Shown one piece after another: positions 13,397-21,376 of a stretch of 64,000 nt of DNA (position 1 is the stretch's first letter; every line of letters begins with the position of its first letter). A program made the translations under genes and the position numbers. A model generated the notes under the pieces. It was not told the origin of the DNA. It did no database searches and saw only the letters and a list, made by a program, of their open reading frames with translations. This stretch comes from Polynucleobacter hallstattensis (lineage in GTDB: Bacteria; Pseudomonadota; Gammaproteobacteria; Burkholderiales; Burkholderiaceae): NCBI RefSeq assembly GCF_018881835.1, contig NZ_JACVPO010000001.1, positions 124,001 to 188,000 on the forward strand. The letters are read 5' to 3'.

Positions 13397-14893
13397 ATGT
13401 CTGTGCACGCCCAATTAGCCAATCAAAGTACTCACTCTGCCCTTGATGTGGTGCTCGATACCGCCTATCAAGGAATTGATGTTGCTAGCTGGGAAAAACT
13501 CTTTGCTTGCGCTCGCCAAAGTCATCTAGAGCAATTTATTGCAGATATGTTTGCGGGTAAGCACATCAACAATAGTGAAGATCGCCCCGCCCTTCACTCC
13601 GCGCTCCGTAACTTAAGCAAAACGCCAGTCATGATTGATGGCAAAGATGTCATGCCCGCTGTTTCTGAAGTTTGGCATCGCATCGACGCGCTGTGCAATA
13701 AATGGGTTGGCGTAACCGATGTCATTCATATTGGCATAGGCGGATCAGATTTTGGTCCTCGCTTAGCGATTGAAGCATTAGCGCATGTTCCCGGTATTGA
13801 AAGTCGCGGCATGCGGATGCATTTCTTGGCCAATATTGATACTGCTGAGTTAGCGCGCATCTTGGCACGTGCCCAAGCTCATAGTACTCGCGTGATTGTG
13901 GTCTCAAAGTCATTCACGACACTTGAAACTTCCATGAATGCCAAAGCCGTTGTTGCCTGGCTTAAAGACAGCGGTTGTTCTTCCAGCCAAATTACTAATT
14001 CTTTATATGCAGTCACTGCTAACCTCACTGCCGCTAAAGACTTTGGCGTAAACGAAGACAATATCTTTCCTTTCTGGGATTGGGTCGGTGGTCGCTACTC
14101 CGTATGGTCAGCTGTAGGTATGCCGATTGCCCTGCAATATGGCTTTGAAACATTCAAACAGTTTTTAGCTGGCGCTGAAGCCATGGACTTGCATTTTAAG
14201 AATGCACCCCTCGAAGAAAACCTGCCAGTCATCATGGCACTCGCTTTGCTACACCAGCAAGAGAAACACAACATTAAAGCTTATGCTGCCATTCCGTATG
14301 CGGATGCTTTAGATTGGTTTCCGAAGTGGTTGCAACAGCTTGATATGGAGAGTAATGGCAAGAGCGTAGATCGTGATGGTAAGCCAGTGAAGCATTCTTC
14401 GCCGGTGGTATTTGGTAGCGCTGGCAGTAATGCGCAGCACTCCTACTTTCAGCTCTTTCATCAGGGCACTGAAATCATTCCGATTGATTTCATTGCCGTG
14501 CGTGAACCGATGAGTGATCGGCCTGAGGCTATTGCGCATCATCGCATTCTACTTTCCAACTGCTTGGCACAAGCTCAGGCATTGGCAAATGGTAAGTCTG
14601 CTGCAAATCCAAATGACGTCTATCCAGGTAAGCGTCCTAGCAACCTCTTATTACTACCCAAGCTCAATGCATTTTATCTAGGTGCCCTGCTTGCTCTCTA
14701 TGAAAACCGTACTGCGACATTAGGTGCCTTGTGGAATATCAATAGCTTTGACCAGCCGGGTGTGGAGTACGGCAAAGTATTAGCAAGGCCGATTGAGAAG
14801 GCACTCGCAAGTCATCAGAATGGTATTGCTGCCAGTGCAGATATTGATGCCGTTACTGCTGCCCGCATTAATCTATTAAATTCAAATAACTAG
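13397..14893 (+). CDS. pgi: Glucose-6-phosphate isomerase
   Basis: A 498-residue cytoplasmic enzyme interconverting glucose 6-phosphate and fructose 6-phosphate. Phosphate-binding motifs: IGIGGSDFGP (112-121) and SKSFTTLET (170-178). Family signature GGRYSVWSAVG (231-241). Later GSNAQHSYFQLFHQGT contains the catalytic His. It is slightly shorter than the E. coli enzyme (549) but within the family range. Phosphomannomutase follows 45 bp downstream on the same strand, so the two sugar-phosphate genes are probably co-transcribed. Confidence 0.96.
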   Translation: MSVHAQLANQSTHSALDVVLDTAYQGIDVASWEKLFACARQSHLEQFIADMFAGKHINNSEDRPALHSALRNLSKTPVMIDGKDVMPAVSEVWHRIDALCNKWVGVTDVIHIGIGGSDFGPRLAIEALAHVPGIESRGMRMHFLANIDTAELARILARAQAHSTRVIVVSKSFTTLETSMNAKAVVAWLKDSGCSSSQITNSLYAVTANLTAAKDFGVNEDNIFPFWDWVGGRYSVWSAVGMPIALQYGFETFKQFLAGAEAMDLHFKNAPLEENLPVIMALALLHQQEKHNIKAYAAIPYADALDWFPKWLQQLDMESNGKSVDRDGKPVKHSSPVVFGSAGSNAQHSYFQLFHQGTEIIPIDFIAVREPMSDRPEAIAHHRILLSNCLAQAQALANGKSAANPNDVYPGKRPSNLLLLPKLNAFYLGALLALYENRTATLGALWNINSFDQPGVEYGKVLARPIEKALASHQNGIAASADIDAVTAARINLLNSNN

Positions 14894-14938
14894 TTATCGC
14901 CCAAGCAAGGCCTGGGTATCTTTACTGAAAGATCTGCA

Positions 14939-16324
14939 ATGCAATTGTCTCCGTCTATTTTTAAAGCTTATGACATCCGCGGAATTATTGATGAGACTTT
15001 AGATCCTTCTATCGCCAAACTGATTGGCCAAGCCTTTGGTACTGAAATGCGTGAGCTTGGTGAGACAGATATTGTCATTGGTCGCGATGGCCGCCTATCT
15101 GGCCCTAGTTTGATTGAAGCGTTAACAGAAGGCCTACTCTCCACCGGTATTAATGTGATCGATTTAGGTATGGTGGCTACTCCAATGGTGTACTTTGCTG
15201 CTAATCACACCATCAATGGCAAAACACCGAAATCCGGAATCATGATTACTGGCAGCCATAATCCCCCGAACTACAACGGTTTCAAAATGGTCTTGGGTAC
15301 AGCGGCTATTTATGGTGAAAAGATTCAGGACTTACGTAAACGCATTGAAGCTAAGAAATTTGTCAATGGTCAAGGCAATCGAAGTGCCTTTGATATTTTC
15401 CCGATGTATCTCAACTATATCGTCGGCGATGTGAAGCTAGCTCGCCCCATGAAGATTGCAGTGGATTGTGGCAATGGTGTTGGTGGCGCTTTTGCTGGCA
15501 AGCTTTTCAGAGCTTTAGGTTGCGAAGTTCAAGAGTTGTTCTGCGAAGTCGATGGGCATTTTCCCAATCACCATCCAGACCCCGCTCATATTGAAAATCT
15601 GCAAGACCTCATCAAGAATCTCCAGACTACCGATAATGAATTGGGTCTCGCCTTCGATGGTGATGCCGATCGTTTGGGTGTGGTCACTAAAGATGGTCAG
15701 GTGATTTTTCCCGATCGCCAAATGATGCTGTTTGCTAAAGATGTGCTCTCCCGCAATCCTGGTGGTCAAATTATTTACGATGTGAAGTGCACTCGCAATT
15801 TAGCCTCCTACGTTAAAGAGCATGGTGGCGAACCCATCATGTGGAAAACTGGCCACTCTTTGGTCAAAGCTAAGCTCAAAGAAACTGGTGCTCCACTAGC
15901 TGGTGAGATGAGCGGTCACATCTTCTTTAAGGATCGTTGGTTTGGTTTTGATGATGGGCTTTATACAGGCGCTCGCTTACTAGAAATTCTGAGTAAAGAG
16001 AAGAATCCTAGCGACACCCTCAATAACTTACCCAATGCCATCTGCACACCAGAATTGCAACTCGCTTGCGCTGAAGGTGAGCCATTCGCATTGCTTGAAA
16101 CCATTAAAGCCAATGCGAAGTTCCCAAGCTCAGAATCCATCAACACGATTGATGGCGTCCGCGTGGAATACGCCGATGGCTTTGGTCTGGCCCGACCATC
16201 CAATACAACACCAGTTGTGGTGATGCGCTTCGAGGCTGATAGTGAAGAGGCTATCAAGCGCATACAGGCGGAGTTTAAGTCAGTGCTGTTGGCTGTAAAG
16301 CCAGAAGCAAAGCTACCGTTTTAA
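14939..16324 (+). CDS. Phosphomannomutase/phosphoglucomutase (AlgC/ManB type)
   Basis: A 461-residue alpha-D-phosphohexomutase. The catalytic phosphoserine loop is ITGSHNPPNYNGFK (Ser106), the Mg-binding loop is FDGDADRLG, and the sugar-binding loop is GEMSGHIFF. The C-terminal phosphate-binding part has GFGLARPSNTTPVVVMRFEA. Length is that of AlgC-type enzymes, which convert mannose or glucose 6-phosphate to the 1-phosphate for polysaccharide and LPS synthesis. It is downstream of pgi. nadA starts 50 bp further on. Confidence 0.93.
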   Translation: MQLSPSIFKAYDIRGIIDETLDPSIAKLIGQAFGTEMRELGETDIVIGRDGRLSGPSLIEALTEGLLSTGINVIDLGMVATPMVYFAANHTINGKTPKSGIMITGSHNPPNYNGFKMVLGTAAIYGEKIQDLRKRIEAKKFVNGQGNRSAFDIFPMYLNYIVGDVKLARPMKIAVDCGNGVGGAFAGKLFRALGCEVQELFCEVDGHFPNHHPDPAHIENLQDLIKNLQTTDNELGLAFDGDADRLGVVTKDGQVIFPDRQMMLFAKDVLSRNPGGQIIYDVKCTRNLASYVKEHGGEPIMWKTGHSLVKAKLKETGAPLAGEMSGHIFFKDRWFGFDDGLYTGARLLEILSKEKNPSDTLNNLPNAICTPELQLACAEGEPFALLETIKANAKFPSSESINTIDGVRVEYADGFGLARPSNTTPVVVMRFEADSEEAIKRIQAEFKSVLLAVKPEAKLPF

Positions 16325-16374
16325 GTAATTGAGGTCGGCTGTCACCAGCTAGCGTAATAGAGATAAAATTACTC

Positions 16375-17502
16375 ATGATTTCCACTGTTAGCACCCCTAT
16401 AGCCTACGATTACCCTCAGCAGAATGCTGCCGGAGCTACCTGCACCGCTCAAGCTTGGGCCAAAACACCTCCCCAACTTCATGGCACTGAGAAAGCCGCT
16501 GTTATTGCTCGCATTAAGCAACTACTGATAGAGAAAGATACTGCTTTAGTTGCCCATTACTACGTTGATGGTGATATTCAGGATTTGGCGATGGAGACTG
16601 GTGGCTACGTAGCCGACTCTCTGGAGATGGCCCGCTTTGGTAAAAATCACTCTGCCAAAAATTTGATTGTGGCTGGCGTGCGCTTTATGGGTGAATCTGC
16701 CAAAATTTTGAGCCCAGAAAAGCGCGTCTTCATGCCAGACCTAGAAGCAAGTTGCTCTCTAGACTTGGGCTGTGATGCTGCTGATTTTGCTGCGTTTAGA
16801 GCCCTTCATCCGGATCGCACTGTGGTTGTCTATGCCAATACGAGTGCTGCCGTTAAAGCACAAGCTGATTGGATGGTAACGAGCTCTTGCGCTTTAGCCA
16901 TTGTTCATCAACTCAAAGTTGAGGGCAAAAAAATCTTGTGGGCACCTGATCGTCATTTAGGTCGCTATATTCAGGAGCAGACTGGCGCTGATATGTTGTT
17001 ATGGAATGGTGCGTGCATTGTTCATGATGAATTTAAAGCAGTTGAGTTAGAAATGCTAATGGCATCACATCCCAATGCCATGGTTCTAGTTCACCCCGAG
17101 TCTCCACAAGCAGTTGTAGATTTAGCAGATGTCGTTGGCTCCACATCTGCCATGATTAAAGCCGTGGTTGAAGGTTCCGCTACTGAATATATTGTGGCTA
17201 CTGATAATGGTATCTTGCATCGTATGCGCCAATTGGCTCCCAATAAAGTGTTGATCGAGGCCCCTACTGCCGGTGATAGCGCTACCTGTAAGAGTTGCGC
17301 TCATTGCCCTTGGATGGCCATGAATGGCTTGCAAGGTATTCTGAATTGCCTTGAGAACGCCTCTGGTGAAATTTTTATCAAAGAAGATATTCGAGTGAAA
17401 GCATTGGGCTGTATCGAGCGAATGTTAGATTTCACACAAAATCATCCCGATCTTCTGGCCAAGGCTCAACATGGCTTTGTGAAAAATATTGGCGTCGCTT
17501 AA
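16375..17502 (+). CDS. nadA: Quinolinate synthase
   Basis: A 375-residue [4Fe-4S] enzyme condensing iminoaspartate with dihydroxyacetone phosphate to quinolinate in NAD synthesis. The three cluster cysteines lie in LEASCSLD (C127), [10 protein letters not shown] (C172) and near [10 protein letters not shown] (around 300). [13 protein letters not shown] and [12 protein letters not shown] are also typical. The ATG is clear. nadC follows 23 bp downstream. The NadA partner NadB is encoded on the opposite strand at 19060-20721, beyond an inserted toxin-antitoxin pair. Confidence 0.96.
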   Translation: MISTVSTPIAYDYPQQNAAGATCTAQAWAKTPPQLHGTEKAAVIARIKQLLIEKDTALVAHYYVDGDIQDLAMETGGYVADSLEMARFGKNHSAKNLIVAGVRFMGESAKILSPEKRVFMPDLEASCSLDLGCDAADFAAFRALHPDRTVVVYANTSAAVKAQADWMVTSSCALAIVHQLKVEGKKILWAPDRHLGRYIQEQTGADMLLWNGACIVHDEFKAVELEMLMASHPNAMVLVHPESPQAVVDLADVVGSTSAMIKAVVEGSATEYIVATDNGILHRMRQLAPNKVLIEAPTAGDSATCKSCAHCPWMAMNGLQGILNCLENASGEIFIKEDIRVKALGCIERMLDFTQNHPDLLAKAQHGFVKNIGVA

Positions 17503-17525
17503 TTCAAATTTTTGACTGCATACCT

Positions 17526-18380
17526 ATGTTTGATTACAACGAAACCTTGGAGCAGGCACGCCAACGCAATATCGCTGATGCGCTAATGGAGGATATTGGC
17601 AAGTGCGATTGGACTGCGCAACTAGTTCCCAGCAAACCCGTACATGCACAACTGATTGTTCGTCAAGAAGCTGTTCTGTGTGGGGTAGATTGGTTTGAAG
17701 GCACCCTCAAGAAGTTAGATCCTGCAGCAAAGGTGACTTGGTGCTACCTAGAGGGTGACTTGATGAAGTCCGATACCAAAGTTTGCGATATTGAAGCAAA
17801 CTCTCGTGCCCTACTCTCTGCTGAGCGTCCCTGTATTAACTTCTTACAAACACTATCGTGGACAGCTAGCATTGCTCGTCAACACGTTGATGCCATCGCA
17901 GGCGTCAGCCCAAATCCAAAGGGTTGTGCTGTACTCGATACACGCAAAACCATTCCAGGCTTACGTCAGGCGCAGAAATATGCAGTACGTATTGGCGGTG
18001 GTCAAAACCAACGTCTTGCACTTTGGCATGGCATCTTAATTAAAGAGAATCATATTGCTGCTGCAGGAGGTGTTGCTGCTGCAGTGAAAGCTGCACAGGC
18101 TTTAAATTCTGGGGTGGATATTCAGGTTGAAGTGGAGAACTTTACTGAATTAAAAGAGGCTTTGGATGCTGGTGCAAAAAGCATCTTGATTGATAACTTC
18201 ACCACCGAGCAAATGAAAGAAGCGGTCGTCTTTACCAATGGTCGCGCCTTATTGGAGGCCTCTGGTGGTATCGATTTAGATCAGATGCGTGCCATTGCTG
18301 CTACAGGTGTTGATCGCATCTCCCTTGGCAAGCTGACTAAAGATATTAGGGCAGTGGATTTCTCTATGAGAATCTTGTAA
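17526..18380 (+). CDS. nadC: Nicotinate-nucleotide diphosphorylase (quinolinate phosphoribosyltransferase)
   Basis: A 284-residue enzyme making nicotinate mononucleotide from quinolinate and PRPP. The conserved segments are LDTRKTIPGLRQAQKYAV, GGGQNQRLALWHGILIKENH and IQVEVENFTELKEAL; a C-terminal barrel part follows with LLEASGGIDLDQM and GVDRISLGKLTKD. It is the second gene of the nadA-nadC unit and is followed by a strong terminator at 18423. Confidence 0.96.
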   Translation: MFDYNETLEQARQRNIADALMEDIGKCDWTAQLVPSKPVHAQLIVRQEAVLCGVDWFEGTLKKLDPAAKVTWCYLEGDLMKSDTKVCDIEANSRALLSAERPCINFLQTLSWTASIARQHVDAIAGVSPNPKGCAVLDTRKTIPGLRQAQKYAVRIGGGQNQRLALWHGILIKENHIAAAGGVAAAVKAAQALNSGVDIQVEVENFTELKEALDAGAKSILIDNFTTEQMKEAVVFTNGRALLEASGGIDLDQMRAIAATGVDRISLGKLTKDIRAVDFSMRIL

Positions 18381-18422
18381 GCAACCTACTAAGCAATGTC
18401 AGCCTACTGCTGACACTATTAC

Positions 18423-18455
18423 AAAACCCCTCCGATATTCGGCGGGGTTTTTCTT
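18423..18455 (+). terminator. Rho-independent terminator after nadC
   Basis: AAAACCCC, then TCCG-ATAT-TCGG with one extra C, then GGGGTTTTT and CTTTT. It lies 43 bp after the nadC stop. Confidence 0.85.
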
Positions 18456-18510
18456 TTCTAGACTGAGCACATACATTTACAGGCATTTCAGTTTTTAGAG
18501 CCTTAATTTA

Positions 18511-18546
18511 TGTATTGACATTAATTATTTTTGTATATACATTAAT
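18511..18546 (+). promoter_or_regulatory. brnTA promoter with two 15-bp operator repeats
   Basis: TGTATTGACATTAAT (18511-18525) and TGTATATACATTAAT (18532-18546) differ at two positions and are 21 bp apart, two helical turns. The first contains a -35 hexamer (TTGACA) and the second a -10-like TATACA. BrnA antitoxins are known to autoregulate, so these are probable operator copies. Confidence 0.6.
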
Positions 18547-18557
18547 AGGGTGACTTC

Positions 18558-18827
18558 GTGATTGAATTTGACGATGCAAAGCGACAGATAACCTTATTTA
18601 CGCGCGGTCTTGATATGGCTAAGGCAAACGAAGTATTTGATAAATCTCACTTGGATCAAATCGATGTCAGAAAAGATTATGGTGAAGCAAGGATTAGAAC
18701 TTTTGGCTATTTAGACAAACAACCAGTATTTGTTGTTTGGACTTATAGGGGCAACATCAAAAGAATCATCAGTATGAGGAAAGCAAATGAACGTGAAATT
18801 AAAAAATATGAAGGAAGATTGGGTTGA
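18558..18827 (+). CDS. brnT: BrnT-family ribonuclease toxin
   Basis: An 89-residue protein starting at GTG with AGGG as ribosome-binding site 7 bp upstream. It has the BrnT layout: IEFDDAKRQITLFTRGLDMAKANEVFD at the N-terminus (two parts: IEFDDAKRQ and GLDMAKANEVF), DYGEARIRTFGYL in the middle, and RIISMRKANEREIKKYE at the C-terminus. BrnT is a RelE-fold mRNA-cleaving toxin. The toxin gene precedes the antitoxin and overlaps it by 41 bp, the usual brnTA order. The pair is inserted between the nadAC terminator and nadB. Confidence 0.9.
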   Translation: MIEFDDAKRQITLFTRGLDMAKANEVFDKSHLDQIDVRKDYGEARIRTFGYLDKQPVFVVWTYRGNIKRIISMRKANEREIKKYEGRLG

Positions 18828-19059
18828 TCCAGATGATGCACCAGAAGCAGATGAGCAGTGGTTTCGAGATGCCCACGTCTATGTTGGCGACACCCTGATT
18901 AAGAGAGGTGTTGGTAGACCACCCATACAAAATACTAAAGAGATGCTCAGTCTCAGAATGGACTTTGATGTTCTTGAAAAACTGCGGGCGAGTGGTAAAG
19001 GCTGGCAAACCCGACTCCACAATTACATTAAAGAGGCCGTTTTAAAAGGCGACCTTTAA
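18787..19059 (+). CDS. brnA: BrnA-family antitoxin
   Basis: A 90-residue antitoxin. The acidic N-terminal part (DWVDPDDAPEADEQW) should cover the toxin. The C-terminal ribbon-helix-helix type DNA-binding part contains LSLRMDFDVLEKLRASGKGWQTRLHNY. RHH antitoxins repress their own promoter; the repeats at 18511-18546 are the likely target. Its stop directly abuts the stop of nadB on the other strand with no gap. Confidence 0.9.
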   Translation: MNVKLKNMKEDWVDPDDAPEADEQWFRDAHVYVGDTLIKRGVGRPPIQNTKEMLSLRMDFDVLEKLRASGKGWQTRLHNYIKEAVLKGDL

Positions 19060-20721
19060 TTAGGTCTCAGGATTTTCTGAGGTACCTTCTGCCTGAGGCG
19101 TCAAAATAGTTGGATAAGAAACTGCCCAAGTGCCTGGGTAATCGCGGCTGTAATGTAGCCCCCTACTCTCTCGGCGCATGAGCGCTGATCTCACAATCAA
19201 CTCTGCACACTCAAGTAAGTTACGTAGCTCAATCAGATCTCGCGTCACTTTAAAGTTTGCGTAATACTCTTGCACTTCATATCTGAGGAGTTTGATGCGA
19301 TGTAATGCACGCTCTAGTCTTCGATTCGTTCTCACAATACCGACGTAATTCCACATCAATGAGCGTAACTCATCCCAATTATGCGCAATCACCACTTGTT
19401 CATCTGCATCCTCAACCTGACTCTCGTCCCATAAAGGTAAATTAGGCATCGCTGGTGTTTTCATAGCAGAGATATCTGCAGCAGCTGACTTGCCAATAAC
19501 GATGCACTCCAATAATGAATTGCTTGCCAAGCGATTGGCGCCATGCAAGCCTGTATAAGTAGCTTCGCCTACCGCATATAGACCAGGTAAATCAGTACGC
19601 CCTTTAAGATCAGTAACAACACCGCCGCAGGTATAGTGCGCTGCTGGTACAACAGGTATTGGCTCTTTAGTAATATCCAATCCCAAACTCATACAGCGCG
19701 CATAGATCATTGGGAAGTGCTCTTGAATAAAAGCTTCACCTAAATGAGTGGCATCGAGATGTACGTAATCGAGACCATGCTTTTTCATCTCAAAGTCGAT
19801 TGCTCTGGCCACAATATCACGCGGCGCTAGCTCATGACGCTCGTCATGCTCGGGCATAAAGCGAGTGCCATTGGGCAATTTGAGTAAACCACCTTCACCG
19901 CGCATCGCCTCAGTAATTAAAAAGGTTCTATCACTGGGGTGATACAGACACGTTGGGTGAAACTGAATAAATTCCATATTACCGACGCGGCAGCCTGCAC
20001 GCCAGGCCATAGCGATACCATCGCCTGTCGCGGTATCCGGATTACTGGTGTACTTGTAAACCTTACCAACACCACCCGTAGCCAATACAACTGACTTAGC
20101 TTCAATTGTTTCGACGCGATTATTGTTAATATCCAGGGCATATACGCCATAGCAGCGATTCGGCTTAGTCCGTTGCGTCTTCGCATCTAGGTGACGATTG
20201 GTAATGAGATCTAAAGCAATCCAGTGCTCTAGTAATTGAATATTTTTATGCGCTCGCGCTTTATCTAACAACACCTCATGAATAGCCTTACCAGTAGCAT
20301 CCGCAACGTGTGCAATCCGACGCTGACTGTGACCACCTTCACGAGTCAGATGCAAACCCATGGGACCAGTCTCATCGGCGGTAAACGGAACGCCCTGATC
20401 AACAAGCCAACGAATGGCTTCAGCGCTTTCTTCGGCGATGTATTGAGCAGCAGACTCCACCACGAGTCCTGCACCAGCATCTAAAGTATCAGCAACATGA
20501 GAATCAACGCTGTCATGTACTTTATCAACCACTCCAACGATGCCACCTTGAGCCCAAGCGGTTGCAGCCTCACCCAGACCGCGCTTGGCCATCACAATGA
20601 CCGGTTGCGTCTCTGCCATATGAAGAGCTACGGTCAGACCTGCTAAACCTGCTCCAATAATTAGGACAGGTAATTCTGCTTTGGAGTCGGTTGGCGGGGT
20701 TTGGGGTTTTGAACTAGCCAT
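19060..20721 (-). CDS. nadB: L-aspartate oxidase
   Basis: A 553-residue flavoenzyme oxidising L-aspartate to iminoaspartate, the substrate of NadA. The FAD fold is [52 protein letters not shown] and [15 protein letters not shown] are conserved in the succinate dehydrogenase/aspartate oxidase family, and [25 protein letters not shown] is characteristic of NadB (given by its core, [15 protein letters not shown]). It lies convergent with nadA-nadC and is separated from them by brnTA. Confidence 0.95.
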   Translation of the reverse strand: MASSKPQTPPTDSKAELPVLIIGAGLAGLTVALHMAETQPVIVMAKRGLGEAATAWAQGGIVGVVDKVHDSVDSHVADTLDAGAGLVVESAAQYIAEESAEAIRWLVDQGVPFTADETGPMGLHLTREGGHSQRRIAHVADATGKAIHEVLLDKARAHKNIQLLEHWIALDLITNRHLDAKTQRTKPNRCYGVYALDINNNRVETIEAKSVVLATGGVGKVYKYTSNPDTATGDGIAMAWRAGCRVGNMEFIQFHPTCLYHPSDRTFLITEAMRGEGGLLKLPNGTRFMPEHDERHELAPRDIVARAIDFEMKKHGLDYVHLDATHLGEAFIQEHFPMIYARCMSLGLDITKEPIPVVPAAHYTCGGVVTDLKGRTDLPGLYAVGEATYTGLHGANRLASNSLLECIVIGKSAAADISAMKTPAMPNLPLWDESQVEDADEQVVIAHNWDELRSLMWNYVGIVRTNRRLERALHRIKLLRYEVQEYYANFKVTRDLIELRNLLECAELIVRSALMRRESRGLHYSRDYPGTWAVSYPTILTPQAEGTSENPET

Positions 20722-20760
20722 GTGGATTCAATTCTAAAGGGCAATGCAATATTGCGTTGA

Positions 20761-21039
20761 TTATCTCTTGATGTCTCGATAGAAGTTTTCATGTGAGCCG
20801 ATCGCCTCGAGATAGATCAAGCACAGGCCGTCATCAATTGAATAACCAAGCAAGTAGAGTTGATCCTTGCTTTTGAACTTATAGACCAACAATGCTGCTA
20901 AATCACCCTTCTTTCTTTCGCCAATTGAAGGTTTATTTGAAATAATTCCTACAGCGTCGTCCACATCCTTGGCGGTATTGTCATTTAGCTTTTTATATTG
21001 TCTGGCAAATCGGCGCGTTTGAATAACAGAATGCGCCAT
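20761..21039 (-). CDS. RelE/ParE-superfamily toxin
   Basis: A 92-residue basic protein from the ATG at 21037-21039 that overlaps the antitoxin stop (TGATG). It has the RelE/ParE fold pattern: TRRFARQYKKLNDNTAKDVDDAV (by parts TRRFARQYKKL and AKDVDDAV), then YKFKSKDQLYLLGYSID, CLIYLEAIGSHENFYRDIK. The C-terminal segment GSHENFYRDIKR is common in RelE-like mRNA interferases. It is the second gene of a two-gene toxin-antitoxin unit. Confidence 0.85.
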   Translation of the reverse strand: MAHSVIQTRRFARQYKKLNDNTAKDVDDAVGIISNKPSIGERKKGDLAALLVYKFKSKDQLYLLGYSIDDGLCLIYLEAIGSHENFYRDIKR

Positions 21040-21266
21040 CAAACCTTCTTAGAGCGAGGAATGAATGGAGTGGCATCTGCCCTAGGCTCTGCTAATGATG
21101 CCAAAGAGGCAGTAATAAATGAAATTGGGAGGTCGGGATTATCAATTGCAGCTCTGCCTACCGTAGCCCAAAACTCAAGCTGGCCGGCAATAGTCCGATG
21201 CTCAGACTTGGCCTCTGATTTCGCTGCTTCATATAGATTTTCATCAATTCTGACTGGCATGCCCAT
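21039..21266 (-). CDS. ParD-like antitoxin
   Basis: A 75-residue antitoxin starting at the ATG 21264-21266, 7 bp after a GGGAG ribosome-binding site. MPVRIDENLYEAAKSEAKSEHRTIAGQLEFWATVGRAA (by parts PVRIDENLYEAAK and RTIAGQLEFWATVGRAA) matches the ParD-like antitoxin family paired with RelE toxins. A small inverted repeat CTAC-AAAA-GTAG upstream (21294-21305) may be part of the operator. Its stop overlaps the toxin start. Confidence 0.85.
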   Translation of the reverse strand: MGMPVRIDENLYEAAKSEAKSEHRTIAGQLEFWATVGRAAIDNPDLPISFITASLASLAEPRADATPFIPRSKKV

Positions 21267-21332
21267 CAAAAATCTCCCGTTTGAATCATTTTACTACAAA
21301 AGTAGCAAGATAGAAAAGGGGTTATTTCATAA

Positions 21333-21356
21333 GAAAAAACCGCCCGAAGGCGGCCT
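21333..21356 (-). terminator. Terminator after the formate dehydrogenase operon
   Basis: CCGCC-CGAA-GGCGG hairpin (21340-21353) followed on the minus strand by TTTTTT. It lies 24 bp past the fdsA stop. Confidence 0.8.
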
Positions 21357-21376
21357 TTTCTCAAGTAGACCCATAA

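Noticed and set aside
14309..14542. Antisense frames within pgi and similar ones within fdsA, acs and tex
   Set aside because: All are shadows of well-supported genes.
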